In this document: piece by piece, positions 1 to 12,247 of the stretch
Layout: the number at the start of each line of letters is the position of its first letter
Numbering within the stretch: position 1 is the first letter of the stretch
Origin: Bubalus kerabau
Lineage: Eukaryota > Chordata > Mammalia > Artiodactyla > Bovidae
DNA: 64,000 nucleotides
Direction: 5' to 3'
Assembly (NCBI RefSeq): GCF_029407905.1
Contig: NC_073624.1
Span: forward strand, 6,832,501-6,896,500
The notes under the pieces: model-generated
The model's database searches: none
Seen by the model: only the letters and a program-made list of their open reading frames with translations
What the model was told of the DNA's origin: nothing
Translations under genes and position numbers: made by a program

Positions 1-199
1 ATGTCAGGAATGTTAGCATAGTGTTTTAGTTGAAACAACTTTTAGAACTTTTTTTCTTTTTCTTGAAATGTATCTTTTTATTATAAAATTAGTGCATGCT
101 CTTGGTATAAAATTCAAACAGTACATAGGTGTATAATCCTGCTCTTTGGATATAGCTGTTGTTTATAGCTTAGTGCATATCCAGTACTTAAAAAAAAAA

Positions 200-712
200 T
201 AGGCTTTTTTTAGAGCAGTTTTAGATTCACAGCAACATTGAGAGGAAGATACAAATATTTCCTATATACCCTCTGCTCCCACACATGTGTAGCCTACCCC
301 GTTTATTAACGTCTCCCACCACAGTGGGTCCTTTATTACAATTGATGTACGTACCTTGACACATTTCCCCCAAAGTCCATAGTTTACACTATACTTTACT
401 CTTAGTGTTATATTGTCTCTCCTGTGGCTTGGGAGAAATCTGTGACTGTAGCCATCATTACAGGGTCCTACAGAGCAGTCTCACTGCCCTGAGACTCCTC
501 TGTGCTCCACCTGTTCTCCCTCCCTCCCCGTCATCCCTGGCAGCCATGGTCTTTTCATTGTCTCTGTAATTTTGACTTTCACAGCATGATATAGTTGGAT
601 TCATACAGTACATAGTCTTTTCAGATTGGCTTCTTTCACTTAGTAATATGTATTTACATTTCTTCTTTGTCTTTTCATGGCTTGATGGCTCATGCCTTTT
701 TAGCACTCAGTA
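200..712 (-). mobile_element. Old L1 3' UTR remnant (antisense)
   Basis: The + strand reads like the reverse complement of mammalian L1 3' UTR: phrases such as tagattcacagcaacattga, cctctgtgctccacctgttc and cttctttcacttagtaatat. It is diverged and ends near 712. Similar L1 sequence resumes at 1696, so it may be part of the same element. Confidence 0.7.
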
Positions 713-735
713 ACAAAACTGTCTTTTTATTTGCA

Positions 736-1404
736 AATGAAGGTGGTTCTTAGTACTGTTCTACAAAATATTCTGAGGTTTCTGTTTGCAGGTGGTTCAT
801 CTCCTGAAGACTTCTTAAGTATTTACTTTTTGAAACTTTCTGGAATCTTTTTTCCCCTCATATGGTTGGCTGAATTCGTGGATACAGAGAACCAACTGTA
901 TTTGGTTTGGGCACAGGGAAGTCTTGTCCTTATCCAAAGATTGTTTTGGTGGTTAGGAACCTTTTGGAAAAGAAATCAGGATGGAGGTAGGTAAAGAATG
1001 AAGTGTAGCAGGTCTCGTACATTGTGTACAACACAAAGCCAGAATGACCAGGTGAGCATCAGCAGTTGTTTTTCAGGGCTCTGGGATGAGTCCTAGCACT
1101 TATCCTCAGGGTGTTCAGTAGTGTAGTGAGGAAGCAAACAGGCAGATCAGTGATTATACATTGTAAAAAAATTGGCCACAGAGAAGGGAACGTGCTACAA
1201 TATGGTTGTTGGTTCTAGAGAAGTGATAGCAGTTAAGAACCAGCAGTCTTAGCAAGATTGTGGTCCTGACAGGTCGACAGAAAGGTTGGTATCATGCAAC
1301 AGGAGGCAGTCTTAGGGTCAGGACATCCATTGTCTTGTCCCATTAAATGAGCATCACAGAGGGCATCTCAAAGCTATTTTAGAACATTGATGGTGAAATG
1401 TTAG
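736..1404. other. Non-repeat-looking intronic stretch
   Basis: I recognise no gene or repeat family here. Short frames (for example 731-994) lack any domain and have no splice context. Confidence 0.5.
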
Positions 1405-1695
1405 CTCTTAGTGTTACTGTTAGTGTACTGGCACCCACTCCAGTCCTCTTGCCTGGAAAATCCCATGGATGGAGGAGCCTGGTGGGCTGCAGTCCATGGG
1501 GTCGCGAAGAGTCGGACACGACTGAGCGACTTCACTTTCACTTTTCACTTTCATGCATTGGAGAAGGAAATGGCAACCCACTCCAGTGTTCTTGCCTGGA
1601 GAATCCCAGGGATGGGGGAGCCTGGTGGGCTGCTGTCTATGGGGTCGCACAGAGTCGGACATGACTGAAGCGACATAGCAGCAGCAGCAGCAGTG
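1405..1695 (+). mobile_element. Bov-A2 SINE, sense, with AGC tail
   Basis: Two Bov-A monomers in tandem, each with cccactccag, cttgcctgga, gagcctggtgggctg and gagtcggaca. They are joined by the cacttttcactttcatgcat linker and end in an (AGC)n tail at 1677-1692. It is 5' truncated and sits in L1 sequence. Confidence 0.9.
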
Positions 1696-1948
1696 AACAT
1701 TGGCATACAGGTGTCTGTTTGTGTGGCTGTTCTTAGTTCTTGTGGGTGTATACAGGAGTGGAATTCCTGGGTCGTGTAGTAATTCTGTGTATAATTTTTT
1801 GAGGAACTGCTTGTTTTCCAGAGTGGCTATACCGTTCCCACCAGCAATATATGAGGATTCCAGTTTCTCTCCATCCTGCTCAACACTGGTAATTTTCCTT
1901 TTCTTGATTATAGCCATCCAAGTGGATATGAGGTGGTGTCTCATTTCT
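1696..1948 (-). mobile_element. L1 3' region, antisense, left part of an element split by BovB
   Basis: The + strand carries the familiar antisense L1 phrases: gtatacaggagtggaattcc, ttttgaggaactgcttg and cccaccagcaatatatgag. The matching continuation lies at 3945-4185 on the other side of a BovB insertion. Confidence 0.8.
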
Positions 1949-3944
1949 GATAGACAGAGTGCCTGATGAACTATGGATGGAGGTTCGTGACATTGTGTAG
2001 GAGACAGGGATCAAGACCATCCCCATGGAAAAGACATGCAAAAAAGCAAAATGGCTGTCTGGGGAGGCCTTACAAATAGCTGTGAAAAGAAGAGAAGTGA
2101 AAAGCAAAGGAGAAAAGGAAAGATATAAGCATCTGAATGCAGAGTTCCAAAGAATAGCAAGAAGAGATAAGAAAGCCTTCCTCAGTGATCAGTGCAAAGA
2201 AATAGAGGAAAGCAACAGAATGGGAAAGACTAGAGATCTCTTCAAGAAAATTAGAGATACCAAGGGAACATTTCATGCAAAGATGGGCTCGATAAAGGAC
2301 AGAAAAGGTATGGACCTAACAGAAGCAGAAGATATTAAGAAGAGGTGGCAAGAATACACAGAAGAACTGTACAAAAAAGATCTTCACGACCGAGATAATC
2401 ACGATTGTGATCACTCACCTAGAGCCAGACATCCTGGAATGTGAAGTCAAGTGGGCCTTAGAAAGCATCACTACGAACAAAGCTAGTGGAGATGATGAAA
2501 TTCCAGTTGAGCTATTTCAAATCCTTAAAGATGATGCTGTGAAAGTGCTGTACTCAATATGCAAGCAAATTTGGAAAACTCACCAGTGGCCATAGGCCTG
2601 GAAGAGGTCAGTTTTCATTCCAATCCCAAAGAAAGGCAACGCCAAAGAATGCTCAAACTACTGCACAATTGCACTCATCTCACACGCTAGTAAAGTAATG
2701 CTCAAAATTCTCCAAGCCAGGCTTCAGCAATATGTGAATCGTGAACTTCCAGATGTTCAAGCTGGTTTTCGAAAAGGCAGAGGAACCAGAGATCAAATTG
2801 CCAACATTCGCTGGATCATCGAAAAAGCAAGAGAGTTCCAGGAAAAAAAACATCTATTTCTGCTTTATTGACTATGCCAAAGCCTTTGACTGTGTAGATC
2901 ACAATAAACTGTGGAAAATTCTGAAAGAGATGGGAATACCAGACCACTTGACCTGCCTCTTGAGAAACCTATATGCAGGTCAGGAAGCAACAGTTAGAAC
3001 TGGACATGGCATAACAGACTGGTTCCAAATAGGAAAAGGAGCTCGTCAAGGCTGTATATTGTCACCCTGCTTATTTAACTTCTATGCAGAGTACATCATG
3101 AGAAACGCTGGGCTGGAAGAAGCACAAACTGGAATCAAGATTGCCGGGAGAAATATCAATAACTTCAGATATACAGATGACACCACCCTTATGGCAGACA
3201 GTGAAGAGGAACTAAAAAGTCTCTTGATGAAAGTGAAAGAGGAGAGTGAGAAAGTTGGCTTAAAGCTCAACATTCAGAAAACGAAGATCATGGCATCTGG
3301 TCCCATCACTTCATGGGAAATAGATGGGGAAACAGTGGAAACAGCATCAGACTTTATTTTTCTGGGCTCCAAAATCACTGCAGATGGTGACTGCAGCCAT
3401 GAAATTAAAAGACGCTTACTCCTTGGAAGGAAAGTTATGTCCAACCTAGATAGCATATTAAAAAGCAGAGACAGTACTTTGCCAACAAAGGTCCATCTAT
3501 TCAAGGCTGTAGTTTTTCCAGTGGTCATGTATGGATGTGAGAGTTGGACTGTGAAGAAGGCTGAGTGCCAAAGAATTGATGCTTTTCAACTGTGGTGTTG
3601 GAGAAGACTCTTGAGAGTCCCTTGGACTGCAAGGAGATCCAACCAGTCCATGCTGAAGGAGATCAGCCCTGGGATTTCTTTGGAAGGAATGATGCTACAG
3701 CTGAAACTCCAGTACTCTGGCCACCTCATGCGAAGAGTTGACTCATTGGAAAAGACCTTGATGCTGGGAGGGATTGGGGGCAGGAGGAGAAGGGGATGAC
3801 AGAGGATGAGAAGGCTGGATGGCATCACCGACTCGATGGACATGAGTCTGAGTGAACTCCGGGAGTTGGTGATGGACAGGGAGGCCTGGTGGGCTGCGAT
3901 TCATGGGGTCGCAGAGAGTCGGACATGACTGAGTGACTGAGCTG
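1949..3944 (+). mobile_element. BovB (RTE-clade) LINE, sense, 5' truncated, reverse transcriptase disabled
   Basis: Broken frames at 2025-2444, 2407-2595 and 2741-3799 encode the BovB endonuclease-to-RT linker, reverse transcriptase and C terminus. Motif A FIDYAKAFDCV is present. The catalytic motif C reads YTDD, where other BovB copies have YADD. There is a frame change near 2400-2440, an in-frame stop at about 2593 and a stop at 3797-3799. The 3' end (ggtcgcagagagtcggacat and gactgagtgactgagctg) is the standard BovB tail. It is a dead copy inserted in an antisense L1. Confidence 0.95.
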
Positions 3945-4185
3945 GATAACGTTGTGCATCTTTTCATGTCCTATAGTATGCCATTTTCGTATCTTTGGAA
4001 AAATGTCTATTCAAGTCCTTTGCTGATTTTTTTATTGAGTTTTTGTCTTTATATTGTTGAGTTGCAAGAGTTCTTTATATGTTTACTCTTATCAGATATT
4101 AGATATGTGATTTACATTGTCTGGGAATTTGGGATCCTTTTTTTCCAGTATCATCTGAACAAGTTTGGACACGTTGCCTTAGTCC
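3945..4185 (-). mobile_element. L1 3' region, antisense, right part of the split element
   Basis: Phrases such as catcttttcatgtcctatag, ttcaagtcctttgctgattt and ttgcaagagttctttatatg continue the antisense L1 interrupted at 1948. About 25 bases of expected L1 appear to be missing at the junction. Confidence 0.75.
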
Positions 4186-4262
4186 TCCTGACCAGAGTTT
4201 GAATCCGTGCCCTGGCAATGAAAGCGCTGAGTCCTTACCACTAAACCACCAGGGAATTCCTG
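4186..4262 (-). mobile_element. CHR-type tRNA-derived SINE fragment, antisense
   Basis: Ends in accactaaaccaccagggaa, the reverse complement of the CHR SINE 5' head, with a degenerate B-box gagtttgaatccg. Only the tRNA-related portion remains. Confidence 0.7.
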
Positions 4263-5091
4263 AGACACTTTGGTTTAGATATGAATAAGCCTGTATGCAG
4301 ATTTGAACAGTACTTGCATCCCAGAAATAGAAGAAATTTTGAAGTTTGTTTGATGTCTGTATACTTATTTTAGTCATTGTATCCTTTCCTGATCTCTTGG
4401 AAGTCTATACAGCTCACAAGACTCATGAGATCTAGAGAGACCACGCTTTGAGAGGCAGACCTAGCATACATAAGATATTTATTCTAAGCCACTTTATTCC
4501 CAAGACAGACATTTACAGTTATGTATTGAATCATGTCTCTGTGTTTTAGTCTGAAGGTCATATTCCAACACAGAAACACAGGAGTGCTCCCAAGTGATGG
4601 ACAGCCTGTCCTGAAACTTCGGTAGCACTAGGCTTCAGGAAGGGTTTATGTCATCAACAGATTGGTCACTGTATCACCTGCTTCTTTGCATGTCAGCTTT
4701 CCGACTCGGGAGCAGGATTTCTGCGTTAACCTTTCAGCCAGTGCCTCTTCCACTTGATTTCCTGTGTGGGGATGAACGTGCCACGGGAGCTTGCGAGAAC
4801 GGCAACAATGCAGGCTGTTTCCCTCCCTGACCCCTCTCGCTGGATGAGGGAGTCCCCTGCGCACTTAGAGCTTTCTAGAAGGCAGAGACCTTCGGCTTTT
4901 CACAAATCTGATTTTCCTATAACTTGAGGATTCCATGTATTACGTTTTTGCTTGTTTCTCCTCTTCACTCAGCTCCTGGTGGAACACTCCTTCCTTTGCC
5001 TGATCCTCCAGAGCCAGCTTCTCCATGTTGTCTCAAAAGTAATAGAGGAGAAGATGGTCATTATAATTACAATGTCACCACTAATAGAGCT
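4263..5091. other. Intronic stretch without recognised features
   Basis: I see no gene, RNA or repeat family that I can name. Short opposing frames around 4646-4864 have no recognisable domain. Confidence 0.45.
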
Positions 5092-5288
5092 AAGTTCAGT
5101 CGCTCAGTCGTGTCCGACTCTTTGCGACCCCATGAACCACAGCACGCCAGGCCTCCCCATCCATCACCAACTCCCGGAGTTCACTCAAATTCATGTCCAT
5201 TGAGTCGGTGATGCCATCCAGCCATCTCATCCTCTGTCGTCCCCTTCTCCTGCGTTCAATCTTTCCTAACATCAGGGTCTTCTCAGTA
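5092..5288 (-). mobile_element. BovB 3' end fragment, antisense
   Basis: Reverse complement of the BovB tail: ttcagtcgctcagtcgtgtc, gccatccagccatctcatcc and ttctcctgcgttcaatcttt. About 200 bp are retained. Confidence 0.88.
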
Positions 5289-7024
5289 AGAATTGTCTGT
5301 TTAGATTTAACATTAAAAAAAAATTTACTTAGATTGAGGAGGAGATATAAAGAAACGATTCTTTGACTTTCTCATGCCAAGGACTTGAGTTTAGCTTGTG
5401 AGGATTCCTCGTTAGTGTGGTGAACGGAACAGAAGCAGCGTCTAGGCCTGGGCCTTGGCTCATTGGCATGTCCTTACTTTCACTCCTGCAAGCACCTTTT
5501 AGTTTATTGCTTTTAAGCTTAACCCATTTTCTTTTTAAATACTTCTCTCTAGCATTTTTTTCTGCCTTTTCCTTTTCTTCCCACCCCACCCGCTTTATTT
5601 TCAGTAATGCCGATGTAGAGAGAGTGTTAGATGATTGTGATTCTAAGGGCTTGACTTGAGTTCTTCACAGGCTAGGAGCTTTATGTCTTTCTCTTGTCCA
5701 CGTCTGGCCCCTTGTAGGACTGCAGTGGATGCTCAGTTAGCTGTGGCACTAACCTTGCAGCACAGGCCGTATTATTTTTAGAAGACCTTCCAGGATAATA
5801 AAGATCATTGATTTTGTATTCAGCAGGCTTCTTGAGTCTGTGGCCTGACTCCTCTCCTCTGTCCCAGAGGATTCCCAGCAGAGCTCTTCACACACTGCTC
5901 TGGCCCCATTCTCTTCTCATTCTGCAGCTGCACTTATGTGGATATGCTAGACCTTCTCAGGGTTTCCTTTTGAGCACTCTTCCTTTCTCCTGTATTTTTT
6001 GCTCTCTCCGTTTTTCATTCTGGGTGGTTTCTTTTGATCTGTATTCCGATCTAACCAGTTCTTTCTGTCTAATCTGTGTTTAACTGAAATAAGCACTCAA
6101 TGGATAAGTTTGAAAAAATAACAACAAAAACTGAGACGTTTGGGACCTTTCAAATTTGCTGTGTTGCTTTTTATGGATTCCTGTTCCCTGCTAAGTTCTT
6201 CAAGCTTGGCTTTTATTTCCTAAACAGAGTAAAGTAGTTCTTTCAATGATCTCCTTTTCTTGGTTCTGTTACCTGCCTGTGTCTTTGACTGTTTTTGATG
6301 GTTTTTACTCATGGTGTTTTCTCTAGTCATGTGTTTGTGCACTGGATGTAGTATTTGAAACATTATTTATAGAAATAATTAGAGGCCTTGGATGTCTTTT
6401 TCCAGGGAAGATTTTTGTTTACTTTTTTTCAGGTGCCTGAGGGCACTAGCAATCCAGGATTATTTTAATCCAGGTTGAGAGTTTGAGATTTTATCCAGTT
6501 GATTGGATGCTGAGTCCATGAGAAGACTGGTTTACTTCTAGTTCGCTCAGTCCCCTGGTTCGGGGCCAGGCCGAGGTTACTGAGCGTCTCCTCTGCAGGG
6601 CCTGGAAGGGCAGACATGCCCTGGGCCTCTTGGCCACATCTGGCAGATCAGCAGGTGCCCTCGAGTCTCTATCACATCTTTGGGTTTCCATTCCTTCTAG
6701 GATATTAACTAGGTAATGCCTCACTATCCTGTTAGCTTCTTGTTACTTTTTAAAAGATGTATGTGTATTTCATCCAGTTTTCCCCCCCAGATTGTTTAAT
6801 CCATCATTTTTGAAGGCAGAAAAGGAAACCCTATTTCCATGGGCTCGTGTTTTTCTAATGTTCACTTTGACACAAGTGACCACAAGGTGAGAGACACTAC
6901 GCTGTAGTCTCGGTTACATACTCAGTGTGACACCAAGCACAGGGTAGCACAGCTGATCAGGAAAACCAGGCATTGTTGGCTGGAGGATTCTCCAGCAATC
7001 AGCATCTGGAGATGGTCTCCAAAG
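5289..7024. other. AT-rich intronic stretch without recognised features
   Basis: Pyrimidine-rich in places (5560-5600, 5960-6070). I could assign no gene or clear repeat. The short frames lack domains. Confidence 0.45.
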
Positions 7025-7228
7025 CCAGTTACCTGATTTTTGAATCCCAGCTCTGCCACTTCTTAGCAGGGTGACCGTAAGCAAGTTCTGTGCCTCTGTT
7101 TTCTTGTCTAAAAAATGAAGACATGAATGGGCTTACCTGTGGTTGCTCTGATTAAATATGTTAATAACTCAAGCTTTTACAATATTGCCTAACTCATAGT
7201 AATCACCAGATAAAGTTTAGTTACTGTT
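7025..7228 (+). mobile_element. MIR SINE, sense
   Basis: Contains the MIR core order: gaatcccagctctgccactt, cttagcagggtgaccgtaag, then gattaaatatgttaataact. The following Bov-A2 inserted at its 3' end. Confidence 0.75.
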
Positions 7229-7240
7229 ATAACCATCTAG

Positions 7241-7516
7241 TGGAGAAGGCAATGGCACCCCACTCCAGTACTGTTGCCTGGAAAATCCCATGGACAGAGG
7301 AGCCTGGTAGGCTGCAGTCCATGGGGTCGCTAAGAATCGGGCACGACTGAGCAACTTCACTTTTACTTTTCACTTTCATGCTTTGGAGAAGGAAATGGCA
7401 ACCCACTCCAGTGTTCTTGCCTGGAGAATCCCAGGGACGGGGGAGCCTGTTGGGCTGCCGTCTATGGGGTCGCACAGAGTCGGACACGACTGAAGCGACT
7501 TAGCAGCAGCAGCAGC
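7241..7516 (+). mobile_element. Bov-A2 SINE, sense, with 12-bp target-site duplication
   Basis: A dimeric Bov-A2 starting tggagaaggcaatggcaccc and ending in an AGC tail. It is flanked by perfect direct repeats ataaccatctag at 7229-7240 and 7517-7528, so both insertion boundaries are exact. Confidence 0.96.
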
Positions 7517-7921
7517 ATAACCATCTAGAAAATTTGGAAATCGCTGATTTTTCAGAAAATGTTTCTGTTGTTTTGACTTTTATTTTTAAAACTTGGAATT
7601 GTAAGTGGTGATGCCTGTTTATTAGCCACCTGTTCTCTTTGGGCTTATTTCAAAAGAACTGAGATTGGTATTTGCTAACTCCATGCCAGTGGTCAGGGAA
7701 GAAAGAGACACTCCACTGCTGTCGGGAGACCGACTGCCTCCAAGTGGGTCCCCCTCTTGGTGGGGAGGGAAGGGATTTGTCTTGTGGCTGGTGGCTCCTG
7801 CCTGTAGAGTAGGAACGCTCTCCATTGGCGTTTTGATTGTGAATTAGGAGCACTGATTAACTGTGATGCGATTTTTATGAATGGACTATAGACCCCAGAG
7901 TATGGGAGCTTTCTTAATTAC

Positions 7922-8096
7922 AGAAGTAAAGTGAAGCTAAGTGAAAGTCGCTCAGACGGGTCTGACTCTCTGCAACCCCATGAACTCCATGGAATTCTCC
8001 AGGCCAGAATACTGGAGTGGGTAGCCTCTCCCTTCTCCAGGGGATCTTTCCAGCCCAGGGACTGCACCCAGGTCTCCCGCATTGCAGGAGAGAATG
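7922..8096 (-). mobile_element. Bov-tA SINE, antisense
   Basis: Reverse complement of the Bov-A monomer (gtctgactctctgcaacccc, atactggagtgggtagcc) followed by part of the tRNA-Glu-like head (gtctcccgcattgcaggag). The extreme head is missing. Confidence 0.88.
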
Positions 8097-8299
8097 ACAC
8101 AGAAATTAGCCATCATCGAGTGGTTTTCTATCAGTCATTAGTTGTTTTGTTTTTAGGGTTTGTTTGCTTGTACTTTGTTTGATTGATAAGTAACTTCTCC
8201 CATTGTTTTTCCTCATTGTTTGTCTTTTGCCTATTTTGTTGTTCGTTCAGACTTTTATCTGGGAAAGAGATGATGGTAATACTGATAACGATCGCTTGA

Positions 8300-8496
8300 A
8301 TTTATATGGTGCTTAGCGGCTTACATATTTATTATTGCGCATTCCTGTGAGGCAGTAAGGTAGGTAACGCCGTTTCTGCAAATGAGGAAAGTGGGACTTT
8401 GAAGTTAAGGAAGTTGCCCAAGTCACAGAACAAGTGGCAAAACCAGCATTTAAATATAGGTTTCCTGATTCTGAATGTAGTATTTTTTTCCAATGC
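8300..8496 (-). mobile_element. MIR SINE, antisense
   Basis: The order gtttctgcaaatgaggaaa, gaagttgcccaagtcacag, aacaagtggcaaaaccagca is the reverse complement of the MIR core. Confidence 0.75.
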
Positions 8497-10161
8497 ATCA
8501 CCCAGGAGAATCCATTGAAAACAGGTTTAATAGGGAAAGCAATTGTACCTTGCAAAAATAAAGTTGTATTTTTGCTCATCTTGCTTGCTAAAATAAAATT
8601 CTATTTCCAGAAGGTTTTTTAAACATGTTTTTCTTGGTTTCTTCAAGACATCTGGCTTGCCTCTGGTTAGGGGAGAGCGATGTTTGGTGCTGCAGTCTCC
8701 CGTAGGGGAGAGAGGACGCTGTGCTCACGGGGTGGGGGTCGTCAGGGAGGGTTTCATGGCCATTGCTTTGCGCACCTCTGGAGAAAGCCAACACACAGCT
8801 GCCGGAAGCGGCTGCTTCTGTGTGTCGTGACTGTCCCTGTGCACTTGGCACCCTCCCCCTGCTTCCTTTTGGAAATGAGAACATAAAACACAGGGCAGAG
8901 CTAAAGCCACTCACTGAGATATCTATACTACCGAAATGATCTGCTTTTTGTTTCTTTAAAGTTCTCCAACCCCAAATTAATTTGCTGATTCTTGAGGCTC
9001 TTGGAGGCTTAGAGGTGACTCTCTTTAGTCTGGAGTTCGAGTTTAGAAGTTTGCTAGCATGTTCAGAACAATCGTTTAGCTATTTATAGGTGTGGGACTT
9101 TTGTGGGTTTTTTGTTTTATTTTTCGTTTCTCTGTTTTTAAGTGGAAAACTCAGTAATCTTTAGGACACTTGGCTTATAGATGCATTTACCGAGTACTAA
9201 TGCGTTGTTCCTCAGTGTTTTCCAGCTGTGAGTCTGAGGCAGTGGTCCAAGTTGTCGACACTCGGCTCACCCCAGCTTCTCCTGACACCTGTGCTCTTTC
9301 ACAGGAAGCAGTCATCCAGGCAGTATTCCTCCCATGCCTGCCTCCCCAGCCATACGCAGAGGATCCCATAAACTGTGAAAAGGCCCATTGGCTTTTATCG
9401 GGAGTGGACTGCACCCTTAGCGCTCAGCTCTGCCTCTGCTTCGTTTGACAGGCTGACCTATGGTCTTGGTACCTCCAGTAAAATCAAATCTTAATGCTCG
9501 GTTGACTGCATTTCTCATCGCTCTGCCCAGAAAGTTCAAGGACACGTTAGAATCTGTTCATTCCATCCTGTATTTCCTTCCTAAGATTGCCGGGGCAGTG
9601 CTTTTGTTTTACCGTGCGTTGTTTGTTTGGCCTTACTTCTGCTCATAAATTCAGATGCGGTCAGATGTGTTAAAAGAGCTTTCTGCATTTTTAGGCATGT
9701 CTGATTCACAGGGTCACGTCTCTCCAAGTTTATGTGTATTTAAAGTATCTTAATATTTTTACACTTTGTGCTGAACTTAAAAAGTACTTTCTTTCAAAGG
9801 TCAGAGCCTTTGGGAAAAGGTAACCAATTTTAAAGAGATGTTTAAAAAGAAAACCTTTTGATTTACACTGTTTACATTTTTAAATAGTAAGTGGTTTTTA
9901 TTCGTCAGAAGTGGCGATCTAAAATGCTCAGCTCCTTTAATAAGTGCAGGAAGCTGAGGCTGAAAGTGGGGGAAGGGGTGAGGGAGGGCTCACAGAAACT
10001 CCCTTCTTAAGATTAACTTCCCTCACAGATGAGAACTTTTGGTCTCTGTTTTCTTTGCTTTTGTCAGAAAGAGATTACATTGTCAACTTAATTCACCCAG
10101 GATTTGAATGCTCGTATGTTTCCTCTGTGGGGGAGTAGAGGGTTTAATTACGCTCAGGTAA
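8497..10161. other. Intronic stretch without recognised features
   Basis: I see no gene or clear repeat. Overlapping short frames at 8588-8939 and 9170-9448 have no domain similarity I recognise and no consistent splice context. Confidence 0.45.
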
Positions 10162-10168
10162 TGTTGGT

Positions 10169-10377
10169 GAGGGCTCCCAGGTGGCTCAGTGGGAAGAGAG
10201 TTCAGCTACCAATGCAGGAGGCACAGGAGGTGCTGCTTCAGTCCCTGGGTGGAGAGGAACCCCTGGAGTAGGAAGTAGCAACCCGCTCCACTATTCTTGC
10301 CTGGGAAATCCCGTGGACAGAGGAGCCTGGTGGGCTACAGTCCATGGGGTCACAAAGAGTCGGACATCACTGAGCAG
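10169..10377 (+). mobile_element. Bov-tA SINE, sense, full head
   Basis: Starts gaggg ctcccaggtggctcagtgg (a tRNA-Glu-like A box), passes through aatgcaggaggcacagg, and ends with the Bov-A monomer gagcctggtgggctacag. Short direct repeats tgttggt lie at 10162-10168 and 10378-10384. Confidence 0.9.
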
Positions 10378-10564
10378 TGTTGGTAAGCACCTCTAGGGAG
10401 GGGAGGAGTCCAGGGAAAGGCAGGATTTGCCCTGGACCTTGAAGGCCAGTGGCGTGTCAGCACAGCTCACTTATTCAGGCAGAAGAGTCAGCTGGAACAA
10501 AGGAAGGACTGCACGGTGCATGAGGGGTGCTGGGTGATGCACAGAGCAGGACTAAGGACAGGAG

Positions 10565-10780
10565 AGGTTAAGGCCACATTCTTAATTAGACCTGGGTTCA
10601 AATCCCAGCATTTCTTCTTCACAGACGAGCTGTGTAACCTTGTGTGAGTTACTTCCAGCTTTCTGTGCTTCAGTCTCTCCCTCTGCAGAATGGCTGTTAC
10701 CTGGATCACAGACTTCTGAAAATGAAATGAGACTGTAATACGTTGTCTAGTACCTAGGGTAAACACTCCATAAGTTAACA
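10565..10780 (+). mobile_element. MIR SINE, sense
   Basis: Contains gacctgggttcaaatcccag, gagctgtgtaaccttgtgtg, agttacttccagc and later gaaatgagactgtaatacg, in the order of the MIR consensus. Confidence 0.82.
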
Positions 10781-11104
10781 GCTGCAGTCAGTAAATTTCT
10801 TTGCTTTTTAACTTTTGTTTTAAAGTTAACATGTTCATTAAATCAGTTCCTAGAAGGTCCCTTGCAGTCTTACTCCAAAGACAGCTGTTGTCAACAGTTT
10901 GAGGAATGTCTTCTTTCTAATTTCAACTCTGTACATCTTTTTCATATTTGTTTTGATTGTGTCTGTTCGAGCATTAGGGAGTTTGGGAGGCAGGGAAGGG
11001 CAAGGCTGTGTGGTGTTTCTAGAAGACAGGACTTAGCTGACTATGTGTTGTGCTAATAATTAGGAGCCAGCAAAGGTTTTAGAGTCGGGTGACATGATCA
11101 GCTC

Positions 11105-11341
11105 TCAGTTCAGTTCAGTCACTCCATCGTGTCTGACTCTTTGTGACCCCATGGACTGCAGCACGCCAGGCCTCCCTGTCCATCACTTGCAACTCCTGGA
11201 GCTTGCTCAAGCTCATGTCCATCGAGTCGGCGCTCCAGCCATCTCATCCTCTGTCGTCCCCTTCTCCTCCTGCCTTCAGTCTTTCCCAGCATCAGGGTCT
11301 TTTCCAGTGAGTCAGCTCTTCACATCAGGTGGCCAAAGTGT
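11105..11341 (-). mobile_element. BovB 3' end, antisense, with 11-bp target-site duplication
   Basis: The BovB tail in reverse (tcagttcagttcagtcactc through gtcagctcttcacatcaggt) is bounded by perfect direct repeats atgatcagctc at 11094-11104 and 11342-11352. It is a clean 5'-truncated retrotransposition of 237 bp. Confidence 0.95.
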
Positions 11342-11749
11342 ATGATCAGCTCGGCTTCAATAATAATGCTGAATAATAACATGAGTCGGCTTGTAGTGGG
11401 GAAGCAAGTTTTTGCTTGGCTGTTCGAGTGCTAGGCAGATGTTGAAAAGGTTTGTTACCTGCTTCCAACCGTTATGTGATCCTTGTTGGGGAAATGAGGT
11501 GCTCCCTGAGGCAGGGAAGTGCGGACCAGGCAGGGACCAGGCACTGATGTGGCGTGTGGACAGGAAGTGCTGGTGTGAGCCAAGCCTTAAAGAGTGACTC
11601 TGATTTGGGAAGTGTTTGGGAGGGGCAAAGCATGAGTCAAGAGGTAGGAGAGCAGGATTGACAGTCGGTCCGGGTGGAGTGGTGGGCCTCATCTGGCCAG
11701 CAGAGTGACTGGGGCCTTCGTCAAACCTGTTCACGCTCTGCCCCGTGGC

Positions 11750-11895
11750 CCTGACCTCACTGTACCGCACTGTTCTCCTATTCCAGAGTGTAAGCTTTTT
11801 AAAAAAGACAGCAGAGTTTTAGTCATCCCTGTGCTTCCAAGCCTGGTAAAGGGCCCAGTACATAGTAAATGCTTTAAAAAAAAAAACAACTGAAC
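11750..11895 (+). mobile_element. L2 3' end, sense
   Basis: Carries the L2 tail order gagtgtaagctttttaaaaa, cagagttttagtcatccctg, aagggcccagtacatagtaa followed by an A-rich run. Confidence 0.65.
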
Positions 11896-12247
11896 AGCCG
11901 AGTATTTGCTATTTATGGACATTATGACTGGATACCCTGTTGTCCCCACAAATCAAGGTCTAAATAAAAAGCCTAGTGTCATGTCTCTCCCCCTTTAATT
12001 CTGCCCTCAGCCGCGAGGCCTCAAACAGGTCCCCCTCCCCTGAGCACCCACGTACCTCTCCATCCCATAATCTGCATACACCCATGTGGGCTCCCACAAG
12101 CATGCCCACCTGCACAGCTCCGGGGACCCGCATGGCCTTTCTTCCTCTAGCCATGTCTTCCCTTCACTGTCCCTTGTCGGCTCCTTTTCCTCTTTCCCAG
12201 CCTCCAGATGTTGGTGGGGTTCAGGGACCAGTCCTACTCTCGGTCCC

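Noticed and set aside
1398..1668. Recurrent short proteins from Bov-A2/Bov-tA sequence (also near 7227, 13752, 36714, 48407, 53386, 59637)
   Set aside because: The same peptide strings recur at every Bov SINE in several frames, so they are translations of repeats.
2025..3799. Reverse-transcriptase reading frames as a host gene
   Set aside because: They belong to a BovB LINE with stops and frame changes and the standard BovB 3' tail. Similar copies occur at 20181 and 37998.
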